In this document: positions 33,601-45,130 of the stretch, piece after piece | Layout of the letters: every line of letters starts with the position of its first letter | How positions within the stretch are numbered: the first letter of the stretch is position 1 | Translations under genes and position numbers: made by a program | Notes under the pieces: model-generated | What the model saw: only the letters and a program-made list of their open reading frames with translations | Told to the model about the DNA's origin: nothing | Database searches by the model: none | Source: Elmis aenea | Taxonomy: Eukaryota > Arthropoda > Insecta > Coleoptera > Elmidae | Length of the DNA: 64,000 nucleotides | NCBI GenBank assembly: GCA_947652605.1 | Contig: OX393576.1 | Coordinates: 63,278,966-63,342,965 of the forward strand | Direction: 5' to 3'

Positions 33601-35833
33601 AACATAATACAGAGTAAAACGTATTGAATATTGTTACCAATGGAAGATGTCGAGATATAATTACGAGACTGTTAACATTGATAGGTATCGTAATAAATAC
33701 ATTTAGTAATGAATGGGCTTTTCTTTAACTTTTTAACAGCTTGGTAAAATTACTTTCCATGACATTATTTTCTTATTAATTTACATGTCATGCGGTATGT
33801 CTTCATCTGATAATTATAATAATTAAGATTTCCAGGTATCTAGATTTCGCAGAATCGTCCCAGTTTTACATGTTTCTATGTCCTTGTATTTGTATTATTT
33901 ATTTGGTACCGCTAGCCGCAGTTTTTCTGATTTTTTTTTGTAGTAATTTCTTTTGCAAAATTAACAGAATTTTTTTTTTAAATACGAAAGTTGTTGAATT
34001 CTGCAATTTATGTTGCAGTTTTGCTTCTTTTTTTTGAGTTAATTATTTTAAATGCTTTCCACGCCTCATTTCGGTTTCCGCTGCGACCTTGGGTAGGCTT
34101 AGGCGCCACCTTGAGGTAGTCGTCCTTGGACAAGCTTAACTCAACACTGCTTCATACATTTCTGTACATGCAAACACCAATCCCTAAATTCTTCAACCGG
34201 TAGTGGATTTTTTTAGTATGTACGTGTTTTAATAGTTTTCCCTTGAATTGTGGATTTAAATCCACAAAAAATTCTGTGAATCACGTTTTGGTAAAAACTC
34301 TAAAGTTAAATTATAATCGACAGTTATGTAATTAATGAAATGATGGTTTTATAAGGGACACTATTAGGAATAATTGAGGCAACCTATTTAGGCGCCATGT
34401 TGTAAAAAAAGGCGCCGATTTGATCGATGTCCCCTTCAAAAAAGGTCCCCATCTATTTGGATCCCCGGTTTCGACTCCAGAAGCCCTGTTGCGTCTTAAT
34501 ATTTAGCTTTATTTCAATTAAATACAATTTTACTACAACAGTAGCTCGTTATAGCAATGTTTTTAATATAATTGTGTTGTTCCAGGTACCTCGACATGAC
34601 AAAGTGTTTCCAGAGCCTTATAATTGTAGTCTTAACTCTCCATTTTTCAATGTTAGTAGTGAGCTAATGTACAAAGCTCAAAAGAAATTACTTTATCCCG
34701 TTAATGTTGGCCGAAACGTAGCTAGAGACACAGCCCAAACCCATTTTATCCTTGCATCAGACATCGAACTATATCCTAGTCCTAATATTATTTCATTGTT
34801 CCTAGAAATGATAGCCGATAATAAAGGTCCTTTGTTACGTAAAAATCCCAAAGTATTTCCTTTACACTTATACGAAGTTAGTGGCAATCAACAAGTTCCG
34901 GAGAATAAGACTGTATTAAAAGAAATGTTACATAATGGCACTGCATTGCCTTTTCATAAAAAACTGTGCCCTGGATGTCACAATGTTCCGAAATCTAAAG
35001 AGTGGCAAGTGGCAAATGAAACGAAAGGATTGCACGTGTTTCATGTTGGGAAACGCATGGGTTACTATGTACATTGGGAACCCATTTTTATTGGAACTCA
35101 TGCTGAGCCTTTGTACGATGAAAGATTAAGTTGGGAAGGAAAAAGTGATAAAATGACTCAGGTACGCTTATTGACAAACTTGCTTATATTACAAAATAAC
35201 TTAAATTCTTCTATGTCAAACAACAATTCACACATAAACTCTTTTCAAATACCTTTACAGACATTTTTTAAATGTAATTACAGGGTAGCCCAAAAGTAAT
35301 GATCTATAGAGAAATATTCTATAAAATTATTAGCACTAAATAGATTATTATTATTATTCAAATTGGAAGATAAATAATTATTAAAAAAATTACAAAAGAG
35401 GGAAAAACGTATGTAAGGCTAATTTCCTGTGGCAGGTACCAGACTTTTGGGTTTGGGACACGTTATATACTCATCTGACATTCTGATACATTTTTGTTTT
35501 ATTTGTTGTACTTTTTTTGGTACCTGATACTGAAAATCGAGTTTCAGAGTGTAATTTAAATGTAATTCCAAATAACGTTTGTGTCTTTTAAATTACAAAA
35601 CAGAATAAAAAATCTAATTGTGTCTTTTGTTTCAGGGATACGCTCTTTGTGTTTTGGATTACGACTTCCTTATTCTAGATAACGCATTTTTAGTGCATAA
35701 ACCCGGTATAAAAGTGTATAAAAAGGATCCTAAAAGAGCAGTATTAGCAGCAAAGACTAACCAGTTAATTAAAAAAATAATTTTCCCGGAACTTAAGGTT
35801 ATTTATGGTGTTAAAAAAGGCTGTGCTGTATAA
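30607..35833 (+). CDS. B4GAT1: Beta-1,4-glucuronyltransferase 1-like (glycosyltransferase family 49)
   Basis: Three coding exons: 30,607-31,281, 34,586-35,161 and 35,636-35,833, all joined in phase 0 at GT-AG sites, giving 482 residues. A short cytosolic start (MFTNRRNF) and a membrane anchor at about residues 9-26 (LIKFIILMVAIYLCTYIF) indicate a Golgi type II enzyme. The luminal part has the family features: RGDYWVLYNYV, FLDNLVPLLERWQGPVSIAL, PVNVGRNVARDTAQTHFILA, then SDIELYPSP at 283-291, HVFHVGKRMGYYVHWEPIFI, and the C-terminal GYALCVLDYDFLILDNAFLV with HKPG. The family adds GlcA beta-1,4 to Xyl and in vertebrates primes matriglycan on alpha-dystroglycan. The metal-binding position reads D-I-E rather than D-x-D. 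An exon 2 reading frame also runs upstream into the intron, so the acceptor (TTCCAG) decides the start of the exon. Intron 1 carries a minisatellite and mobile DNA. Confidence 0.85.
31796..32900 (-). pseudogene. Non-LTR retrotransposon 3' fragment, split by a foldback element
   Basis: On the minus strand from about 32,730, VRMKRDRITRKIMEIGKPVK and then RGRPRRKWIDQIREVGLEKG show the usual GRPRRKW C-terminal motif. The frame reaches KWT at 32,543, is interrupted by the foldback element, and continues below 31,839 as QNTKPPFDARKRKEPRKR, ending in a T-run on the plus strand (poly-A tail). It is 5'-truncated and has an in-frame stop. It lies inside the intron minisatellite. Confidence 0.75.
31840..32539. 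mobile_element. Foldback element, family D copy 1 (3-bp TGA duplication)
   Basis: The left end CAAGGAAGGGCCACGATACG and the right end, inverted, CCAGGGAAGATCACGATATG continue as GTTGTCGCTAGAATCTGATC in both arms; the arms pair over about 290 bp (also AAACTAAATGTTTTGCAG and GGTGCAAAGTTTTTGAAAAA). TGA flanks both ends. The host retrotransposon frame is restored if the element plus one TGA is removed, which shows that the duplication is 3 bp. The loop is about 110 bp. Copy 2 is at 39,269. Confidence 0.88.
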
Positions 35834-36888
35834 ACATTTTATGTATGATAGGCCATTCCATCTATTAGCTTCACAAAAAAAAAAAGAAGAAACTCGATTT
35901 ATACGTACTGACCACTGTACTAGTGCTGTACTGTACTAGTAAATGCAATTTTAAATACATCAGTCCTATTTTGGCAGTTTTTAAAGCATTTTAGTTGTAT
36001 TGTAAATATGTGATTTTAAGTCTCCATTGTGTAGTTTTATTAGTATTTATTTTATCGTCTCAACATTTCTCATTTATTTAATTTTTTTTAAATCTTTAAG
36101 TTTTCTATTTTTAAATACAAAATATATTTCGCGTATGTTTTTAGCAGGGTACATTGTACGCTATATAAAAATATAAGTTTATTACCTCCACTATAATAAT
36201 TGTAATACCAATATATGCCAATTATTTTGCATTATATGTAATAATAATTGTTGTACATGAAAATATCATTGATATTCTGATAGGCTTCTTATATTTTTAG
36301 GAATTGTAAATTCTGACATAATTTAATACCTATATTTGGTATGTGATCCAGTAACGGCCTATGAGAGTATTTTAAGCTATCAAATGTTTTTAACTTTAAG
36401 TAATTTAGTAAAACTTCTCATGCTAGAATTACACTTGCACAATAACATATTTCTAAGCAGGGTAAACAGTTGAGCATCAAAACTCTGTAGCTCTCTTTGG
36501 TTTAAAAAAATGCTATTTATTGCAGAGGAACATAGTAATAATTTTTTTTATCAAGTATGTGTAAGCTGATTCATAGCTAAAAAAAATTCATTATTTTGCC
36601 TGTTTAGCCCTATTCTGTCTTCTAGTCATTAGTGCAATTAATATTAAAGATGTAAAAGTTATTTTTTAAATTAAAAGGAAAGTGGAAAGTGCAACAAGGG
36701 CACAAATGTATTAAAAATATATTGAAGTGGTTAGTTGTTTAGTCTCGTTCAAGAAAACAGTAATAAGTTTAATTGTAGTTTTGTTGTGCACAGTATTTCT
36801 CTTTTTTGTGCTTTGGTAGGCAGTTTACTGTTCTGCTTGTTTATTTAAAGAAACTGATTCAAATGATAAAATACACCAAAAAAATGTA
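35834..36888. other. 3' flank of the glucuronyltransferase gene
   Basis: AT-rich, probably 3'UTR at the front. I found no canonical AATAAA within 800 bp of the stop; ATTAAA-like words occur near 36,710. The end of the transcript cannot be set. No other gene is visible. Confidence 0.35.
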
Positions 36889-37290
36889 CAGGGTGGTCCA
36901 AATGCAATGGGATTACATGGGTATCTCACTTAATAATCAAGATAGAGAAACAGTCAAATTACCAAAATGTGCAGTTTTTTTAAGACAAACCCAGCCATTT
37001 TCAAAACGATTCTATCATTTCAGGTTTTTGAGTTATTAGAAAAAAACTGTCATATTTAAAATATGTCATATCTTCGTTATTGTTGTAAATATCATCAATA
37101 AATTTTGAAAATTATTTTGAGATATTTTTATGTAAAATTCGATGGTGCTAAAAAAAATATTTTACGCTTGCCATTAAAAAGTTATGACACAAACTCACCT
37201 TTTTTTTAATGAAAGTTGCCTATAAGCTATTTAAATTCCTTTTTTTAATCCCAAATATATTGATGTAGTTATTTTTAATAATACTCATGT
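36889..37290 (+). mobile_element. Foldback MITE, family A copy 4, left part only
   Basis: It starts TA then CAGGGTGGTCCAAATGCAAT and carries the left-arm series GATAGAGAAACAGTCAAAT, GTGCAGTTTTTTTAAGACAA and the inner TTATGACACAAACTCACCTT. Similarity fades at about 37,290 with no right terminus. It lies between two genes, 640 bp before the RING gene. Confidence 0.75.
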
Positions 37291-37931
37291 TACAACCGTA
37301 CGTGCATAAACGTTAGCTTTAAAAAATTATGTACTTGCAATTTACACTGATTTGTGCCATAAAAAACAATTTATTTATCAGTCTTTCAGTATATAATGCA
37401 AGTGATGTAAGATAAAAGCAAGTACTTGTACAGATAAGTGTGTAAGTGTAATTCTAGCCCCAATTATTGATGATCTGATATATAATTTGCAGTATTTTTA
37501 TGAATGTTTTTTTTTTAACAAAATACAGCGTATTATTTTGTACTTAAGTATGTAATGATCAGGTTCATAAAGATTGTAAATTATTTTAAAGTATTGCTCA
37601 TTGTTATCTGTATTTTAATTTTATGTGACTGAGTGATTTGAAATTTTGTTATTAGCATTAATGTGCCTTATACTTGTGGTGATGAACATATAATAGTTTT
37701 ATACTATTGCATACCCTGTGTGTTATGAAAATACAAATACATACATAAACAGCAATTTTGTGTATTTATTTATACATATTTAAGAACATTAAACAGCATT
37801 TTTGCCTCTGAAACAATATCTGGTAGCCGTGGCAACCAAGCCTTTATTTATGTTGACATCTCACAAAGTTTGACAGCATCTTTGTAGTTGTGAACTAATC
37901 ATTGTTGTATCATTCTTTAAAAAAAATTGTA

Positions 37932-38720
37932 ATGGTTGATACAATGCTTTGTTGCAATGTGTCGAGTTGCAAAAGCAAATTAAGTGAAAGAGCAGTAATA
38001 AAATCTTGCGGGCATATATTTTGCCTCAACCATGGCAAAGTTATTTTTGAAAATGGTGTTGGTCGATGTCCAGTTTGTTTAAGCCCATTAGCGGATAAAC
38101 AAGAAATCACACTTCAAAATTTAAACCCGTCTGAGAAGAACAAATCAGTAAGAGAATTAACGCAAAATTATTTATTAAACTAATTTTTCTGCATTATTTA
38201 GATGTGTTTAAATGGCCTACACCCTGACACCATATTGGATATTGCTATACGTGCTGTTGGATTTTTTGTTCATCAGATGAATAATGATATTATCAATAAA
38301 GATATAATAGTACATCATTTGAGACAACAAAATGAAGAACTAAAGAACTATTGTTCAGATATTACAAATAAGAGTCAAAAATCTGTTAGCTGTAAGTTCT
38401 GTTTATGAATATATTACACCGCAATTTAATAATAAGTTAAATGATGTTTAAGCTTATAAAAAAGAAGTTGTTAGAAAAGTAAACATAGTTGAATCTCAGA
38501 GGCAACACCTGGCTCACATCTTTCGTGTTAACAGCAATTTGCAGGTATTTAAAAATTATTTTTTTGTGTCCTGTCTACATTTCTTGAACTTTAAGCAAAA
38601 GTCGAAGCCCTTAAACGAGAAATAGCACAGATAAAAATGATGCAAAACCATGAGTATGAAGCCATGGACACATCACCAAATTATGGATCAGCATTTTCTT
38701 TTCAAAGAAGAGGATTCTAA
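37932..38720 (+). CDS. CCNB1IP1: CCNB1IP1/HEI10-like RING E3 ligase (meiotic crossover factor)
   Basis: Exons: 37,932-38,147, 38,202-38,391, 38,453-38,544 and 38,596-38,720. Residues 7-49 form a RING-like finger (CC....C at 7-13, CGHIFCLNH at 26-34, CPVC at 46-49). Then LNPSEKNKS joins across a 54-bp intron to MCLNGLHPDTILDIAIRAVG. This matches the HEI10 block in which 'L-S-P-S-E' is followed by 'L-x-G-L-x-P-x-x-x-L-D-I'. A coiled coil follows (YKKEVVRKVNIVESQRQHLA), and the end reads AKVEALKREIAQIKMMQNHE then SFQRRGF. About 207 residues, shorter than the vertebrate protein (277). HEI10 marks crossover sites on meiotic chromosomes as a SUMO/ubiquitin ligase. The join from exon 3 (CAG|gtattt) to exon 4 (ttaag|CAAAAG) is off by one base: the family-like reading needs phase 1. 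A weaker donor at 38,525 (TTC|gtgtta) restores frame. Confidence 0.72.
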
Positions 38721-38778
38721 CCCATGCCAGTTTGAGAATAATTTGGTTCACCATTTAAATAGGAAAAATTTATAGACC

Positions 38779-38784
38779 AATAAA
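38779..38784 (+). terminator. Polyadenylation signal of the HEI10-like gene
   Basis: Canonical AATAAA (in GACCAATAAAATTT) 59 bp after the TAA at 38,718-38,720. It is the first such hexamer after the stop and gives a compact 3'UTR. Confidence 0.55.
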
Positions 38785-39108
38785 ATTTTTCTAAGGTTGG
38801 GTCAGCCTACTTTAATGTTGTTAACACAACATATTTTGATAAGTAAATGTTTAATTAATAATTATTGATGTTAATTTAATTGAATTCTTATAAAATATTC
38901 TATTTAATTTAAGATTATAATAATAATTTGTTTAATCAAGCTATGGAAAGTATCTTGTTTAAAATTCCTATGTTTTCATAATTAATGTAACCAAAGTGGT
39001 GAAATATAGTTCGACAAGTCGTTGTACTTTTACATTTTTTTTAAAATCAATTTGAAATAAAGTATAGGCGAATCATAGGTGAACGCTTTCAACACGCGGC
39101 CGCTTCTT

Positions 39109-39220
39109 ATTGGTTCATTCTAGGCAGGGCCAATCAGAAGACGCTGCCTCCAAAACCCAATATCATTGGTCCTTACACCAATGTAAGGAAATCGCAGAGC
39201 CGATAGCGTTTAAAACGCTG
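39109..39220. promoter_or_regulatory. Cluster of four CCAAT boxes beside a palindrome
   Basis: CCAAT or its inverse ATTGG occurs at 39,109-39,113, 39,130-39,134 (as CCAATCAG, the NF-Y optimum), 39,165-39,169 and 39,178-39,182. The last two form ATTGGTCCTTACACCAAT, an inverted pair. AGCGTTTAAAACGCT follows at 39,205-39,219, and AATCGCAG and CTGCGATT flank it. The stretch is GC-richer than its surroundings and holds a NotI-type GCGGCCGC. It resembles a promoter but no gene follows, only a foldback element, so it may equally be an element remnant. Confidence 0.35.
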
Positions 39221-39268
39221 CGATTCGGAAATTATTTTCACGTTTATGAAAGTTTTAATTCATTCTGA

Positions 39269-39980
39269 CAGGGGAGGGTCACGATACGTTGTCGCTAGAA
39301 TTTGATTAAGGCTGTGTTTATTACATCAAGGACATCAAAACTAAATGTTTTCCAGAATTATACGTGCCACTGGCCATTTCCTTCGGAAAAATAGGGGGAA
39401 AACAGAAAAATTGGTATAAAAAGGTCATTTTTGCCATCACGTTGGCCATGAAACCGTCATAGACAAAATCCAAATTTTTCTATTTACCGATGCGCGCATC
39501 ATTTGCAAGTAAAATGGTGCAAAGTTTTTGAAAAAATCTTGAACGGTTTGGGAAAAAAACGTCAAAAACGAAACTCCTGCATAAGCGCTATGATTTGAGA
39601 AGTTGTATATCTGTATAACTATATCTATGCGACTTGCATAGGCGTTTAACATAGGGAAAACCGTTTTTACAAAGGCCTCGTTTTTCGTGTTTTTCTCCGG
39701 AACCGTTTAAGATTTTTTCAAAAACTTTGCACCATTTTACTTGCAAATGATGCGCGCATTGGTAAATAGAACAATTTAGATTTTGTCTCTGACGGTTTCG
39801 TGGCCAACGCGATCACAAAAATTACTTTTATTATTCAGCTTTTCAGTTTTTCTCCTATTTTTCCAAAGAAAATGTCCAGTGGCACGTATAACTCTGCAAA
39901 ACATTTAGTTTTGATGTTCTTGATGCAATAAACACAGCCTTAATCAAATTCTAGCGACAACGTATCGTGATGTTCCCTGG
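39269..39980. mobile_element. Foldback element, family D copy 2 (3-bp TGA duplication)
   Basis: The left end CAGGGGAGGGTCACGATACG and the right end, inverted, CCAGGGAACATCACGATACG lie between TGA (39,266-39,268) and TGA (39,981-39,983). The arms (TGTCGCTAGAATTTGAT, AAACTAAATGTTTTCCAGA) pair as in copy 1. The loop, containing GCGACTTGCATAGGCGTTTA, is in the opposite orientation to copy 1, so the two inserted in opposite directions. Length 712 bp against 700 bp. Confidence 0.88.
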
Positions 39981-39983
39981 TGA

Positions 39984-40878
39984 GCATTTTCTGAATATAT
40001 CTGTTTTTTAAATTTTGTATTCGTTTTTAAAATTTTACCAAATGTAGGCATACGGAATTTATAGGTCAAAATTAAAAATGTTTGCTATTGGCTTCATTGT
40101 TTAAATTAGTTTAGTTTAGCATTGAAACAGAAAATGAAGATATGTTACAGTTAAATGAACTAGAAGTAAATTACTGAAACTTTCATGCGATATAATATTT
40201 TTATTATATTAAGCCATTTTATTTAGTTTTTTAGTATTTGTTTACATTCACGACCGGTTTATCAGAGGGCTATTATTATTTGTTGTAAATCATATTTTGT
40301 TGCATGTATTAGGGTGGATTGCGAAAAATCATTACAAAAACAATGGTTCACTGTTTGAAAAGTTTGGGAAGCGCTGTCCTAAACTTTTGTATTTCCACTT
40401 TCTTAATTATTCAGTAGAAGTTTCCGTTTACTTAGGTACTTCATTTATTTTTAACAATATTGTTTCAAATTTTAATATGTGCATTAACGTATATGCGTAC
40501 AACTTGTAGATTATTTAATGTACAAAAATAAATAAAACAAAAAACTGCGCAGTAATAATCACAATAAAAATAAATCACGAATTTATTTACATCAAATTAT
40601 GGTAATTTTATTTATAATAAATTAAGTAGCAACTGTCAACTGAAACTCCAAAATGGTATAAAGAAATGGAAACAAAATTATTCCAAAAATTTTGGTAGGT
40701 TGGGATTTTATGCAAAAATCCATAAACCATCACTTCAAAACAAAACAAATTATGCAATTACAAGTTAGTCCATTAATTATTAGATGGTACATGTTGGAAG
40801 ACCTTGGATAATCGTATAGGTAGGTCTCATAGACGCGTCTTCATTACTGTGTCAGAAGTCAACTGAAGAAATACATAC
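39984..40878. other. 5' flank of the obstructor gene
   Basis: AT-rich, no gene. Near 40,830-40,870, CATAGACGCGTCTTCATTAC and GTGTCAGAAGTC precede the start codon and may hold an initiator, but no clear TATA box is placed correctly. Confidence 0.3.
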
Positions 40879-43800
40879 ATGATGGCAACATTACATCTCG
40901 CTGTGATCGTTGCAGTCATTATCATACAAGGTAATTTTTTCACATATTTTTGCTTGTATAAAATTTGGCTTTGGAACTAATAAGTGTATAAAATAATCTT
41001 ATTAATCAAAATTTCAACAAACTAGTGAATCTTTTATTTGCAATCATTTTAATTTTAACTGATTATTTATTCACAATTTATTTAATTCGAGTATACTAAT
41101 TACAGTATTAATTGTTATAATTATCAGTTTCAATTTAATAAGTTGATTAGTGCTTTTGCATTTCGTGTAATCACTTGTGTATATATATAAATAGCAGTGA
41201 TTTCCTTATTTTCATCAACTCAAATCATTGTTTGAAGTATTTATTTTAATTAAGAAGAAGTGAATTAAAAATCATTTACTATTCAGATAAAAGATTAATT
41301 AATATTAGCCCAGAAAACATTAAAATCTTAAGAGAACGAAACAATGCTATTCATGCAAGTATTCTTAAAAACCTGTAATTTTTGAATTAAACCTATTTTT
41401 CAATATTTAGACCCTACAAAATATTTTTTTCAATGCTTCTTTTTAATAAAGAATATGCTCTAATGCAAAATTTATTGATTTAAAAAACGATTTCACCCCA
41501 TAACAAGTTATATTCATTGATACTTTAGTTCCATGAACGTTCACAAAAAATTCAAAATTGGATTTAAAACGCAAAGTCGTTCTTAAACCGTCTTAGCTAG
41601 AGCAAGTCAGTGACTTGATTCGCATTTTTATTATTGTTTTTATTGGGAATCCCGTATAGGGTGCGCGTATTGTATGGAATTTAATGTTAAATTGTAGATT
41701 TTTAGATTGCTTATGCCTTATGCCAGTACAACAATACTTTGGATTACATAATCTGTTTTTGGAAAGATTGGTAGTAACTGACCCATTTTAACCCCAGTGG
41801 CAAGAACCCAACATAGTTTCAAGCAATTTTTAACTCCCTTGCCACAATTTCTCATTCACAAAAGGCCTTCAAATTACTAATAACTTAAAATAAACTATTA
41901 CTTAAAATCTGTTGCATTCTAATATTAATTACTTAAACATTAAAAACATGTCTTTATTATTGGTGCGAATGTTTATAGACTTTTAATTAGGTGAATGTTG
42001 ATCATCACCAAAGTACAATATAATTAGCTTGTTGATTATATAAAAAATATGCTGCCTAACAGACTTTTAAGGGGAAATGTAACGATTCATATAATGTTAT
42101 TTGGGATATCAAAAGAATAGTAACTGAAACGTATTTACGGTATCATATAAGCTTATCCATATATTCTGGCAGCGTTCGAGGAATACATAACATATTAAAA
42201 TGTCAAGGATACAGTGACTTATCTTTGGTTATTCTTTAGCCAATTTGAAGTACCCGCGTGCCTTTGGAATTTTTTGACCACATCGCCAGTCGAGTGAATT
42301 TTAAGTCGATCATATTAATCATATGATATGGTAAATCAGTTCATCACATTTTGTGTCTAGGTGCCTCAAATTTTATACATAGGTCTTGGAAAGTAAAACC
42401 TGGACATTTTTCAATTTGTTGGTTTAAAACAGAGAAAGTTTTCATTTATTTAGTTTAGGTAAGTTTGTGCTCATTCGAAGACAATACTTATTACATCATT
42501 GTTATGTAAAGATATTCAATAGTAGAGGGGTGTTTTGTCTTTAACTGGTATTTGTAGGTGTGAACAGATTCGGAGGAAAACTGGTGGTTCCATTTGAGAG
42601 TAAAATCATCATTGTTATAATAAATTTATATGTATTTAACATATCTGTAGGTACTTAATGTTAATTACGTAAATGTTTTTAGTGAAATGGAGGTGATTCT
42701 GTGCAAAACTTAATCGCACCTTCCATTACTCTCAGTGACCGAAATACATTTTATATAGAAGTTCATGACTTGTGATTTAATTAATCCCAAAACAAAATAC
42801 AATTTAAATTGTAAATGATATTGCATGTATGCGGTATTTATTTTAGTAATCAAATTTAGCCAAGAACATCATTAAACTTGCTTCAAAATCCCCTTAGGCG
42901 AGTTTTTATTGAGTGACTACCTAAACTTCGCTCACACCAGTTCCAGACAACATTTTCTATATTTTATCTGAAAATGATCACATATTGTTGAAATATACAT
43001 GTAAAATTTTACCATGAACTCGGACGATGAGCAGAAGTGAAAGTGATGAGATTCAAGATCGAGAAAAGGTCGCGATATTTTATTCAAATAAGTGTTTGTA
43101 ACTTAATGTATTTTAAAAGGTTACACGATTTTGGGGGGTTGTCTCTTGTCTTCGATATATGCAAATACTTCAACCAAAATAATCAGAAAACGTCCTTATT
43201 TGTTATATCTTGGTGACACTATTATTAATAGAAAATTTGTCGTATAAAAAAGAAATGGAATGAAACACATAAGGCAGAAAAGCAGAAAATAAACCCTTTA
43301 TAAAACTTATGAAGTGTAGTCAAAACACTTTGGAAGTAGTAGAACTTATACAATTGAAGTCTAGAGTCAAAAATACTTTGAAACTGTAGATAAATGGAAT
43401 TTAAAATACTTTAAAAATCTAAAGAAATTGAGGGGATAAAAATACCAGATAGTCTAATAAATTTCTTGAATTACAGACTTGTATTACATTAATTTATGCA
43501 CTAATTTTTTTTTTTACATATTTGTAGTGTTTGGACAAGGAAATCGTTTTCAACAACAACAGTTTCAAACACCATCATCATATAGGTCGCAACAAAATAG
43601 CTACTTAGCTCAACAAAACACTTTTAACAGCAGAAATTCACCACAGGTCCCTCCAACTATACAACCTAAATCTAATGTAAATTGCCCAGAAAAAAACGGT
43701 CGATTTCCTACAAGAACTTGTGATGGGTAAGTTCAACTATAATTTTAGGACTCACAAAAAAATATGAAACTGAACCTACAAGCATATTATTAGCAAATCT

Positions 43801-44997
43801 TCAACCCTAGTATTGACCCAATACTATTGGGGTATATCGCGCACCTTAATGTTGACAGAAAGATTTAAAAAAATATCGCCTAAATATTTTCAATAGTTAT
43901 CAAGTACGTACCTTTGGTTGCATATTTATTTATTTATTTTATACACGCAACAATTTTCGTTAAGTATGCAATACACTTTACAGCTAATTATTTTTTGAAC
44001 AATATTTGTTCCTAATTTTAAAGATTGTTCTATTACGATGAGCTGAATTGTTTTGTTTCTCAATAAGTCATTAAAGAACTTTGTTAAACACAAAAGATAC
44101 GACTTAAATATAGAGAATTTACGATTTCAAAATTGCACTAAAATATTTCCATTTAATTCATACTTTCTCCTATTCATACAAACTTTTTTACGAGGTTTGA
44201 ATCTTGCCATACAATTGCAGAAGAATTGTCTTCTTATTCAAAAGGATTAAGCCGATGATTTTACATTTAAAACTTTATTTATGAATGTTTTCATAAATAT
44301 GGCTTTGTATTTGCAGGTATATTGAATGTGAAAATGGAATTGGAGAAGAAAAGGTTTGTCCAGACGGTTTATTGTTTAATCCAGCTACCGGCATTTTCAG
44401 TTATCCTTGCCAATACCCCATTGATGTTGATTGTTCAGGACGGGAATCAACCCGTGAGTTACATAACTTTAACCAAAAGTAAATTATCTAAGTACTTCAA
44501 TATTTTCTAGAAACCCCACAATCCACGGACGACTGCCCCCATCAGTTCGGATATTTTCGATTAGGAGATGCGTCTAATTGTGGACAATTTATGAATTGTG
44601 TTGATGGCAGGGGTTACACTTTCGATTGCCCAGAAGGATTAGCTTTTAATGGTGCTACCTTTAGGTGTGACTGGCCCGATGAGGTTGAATCATGTGACGT
44701 GGAAGGTTCAAATTAAATTTTTTAGGAAGTATGAGTTTAATAACTTTTGATTTTGCAGCATATTTGGGATTTTCGTGTCCTCCAGAAGCTGGTGCTAAAG
44801 GTTTGAATATTCCTGATTACACGTATTTCCGGTCTCCCAGGGATTGTCAAAGGTATTTCGTTTGCGTTAACGATAGGCCACGTTTGTACAACTGCGGAGA
44901 AGGAAGGGCGTTTAATGAATTTATTAATGCTTGTGATGGGGTTGAAAATGTAACCGGATGTGCTGTGCCTCAACGAGAGTTTAAAAATTTCCGTTAA
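40879..44997 (+). CDS. obst-E: Obstructor-E-like cuticular protein (CPAP3, three chitin-binding domains)
   Basis: Five coding exons: 40,879-40,930, 43,528-43,726, 44,317-44,453, 44,511-44,705 and 44,759-44,997, in frame throughout, 273 residues. A signal peptide (MMATLHLAVIVAVIIIQ, cut near residue 20) precedes a Gln-rich linker (FQQQQFQTPSSYR). Three CBM14 peritrophin domains, each with six cysteines, follow: 70-122 (PEKNGRFPTRTCDGYIEC), 138-191 (CPHQFGYFRLGDASNCGQF, CDWPDEVESC) and 201-262 (YFRSPRDCQRYFVC, RPRLYNCGEG). The motif CDWPDEVESCDVEAYLGFSC linking domains 2 and 3 is typical of obst-E among CPAP3 proteins. Secreted, it binds chitin and organises cuticle or tracheal matrix in the family. 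Two introns are tiny (57 and 53 bp). Reading through the last intron meets a TAA, leaving a two-domain protein. An ATTAAA at 45,026 may end the transcript. The assignment to E rather than another obstructor is less certain than the family. Confidence 0.85.
41180..41230 (+). promoter_or_regulatory. Possible internal promoter in obst-E intron 1
   Basis: GTATATATATAAATAGCAG is a strong TATA box, followed about 30 bp later by TTTTCATCAACTCAAATCATT, which may contain an initiator. It lies 250 bp into the first intron. A transcript from here would lack the signal-peptide exon unless another first exon follows, so chance in AT-rich DNA is quite possible. Confidence 0.2.
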
Positions 44998-45130
44998 ATC
45001 GAACTTGTATTCTTTTTGTTTTAACATTAAATGTTACAAATTAAAACTGTATTTTTTTTAAATAATGAATTAAAAGGCTTTTTTCGTAATTTTAGCAGTG
45101 GGGAACATGACTACCTACATCGGTTTCTAC

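Noticed and set aside
34427..34585. Upstream in-frame extension of glucuronyltransferase exon 2 (MSPSKKVPIYLDPRF...)
   Set aside because: It lies before a good acceptor (GTTCCAG), has no family similarity, and exon 1 joins exactly in phase at 34,586.
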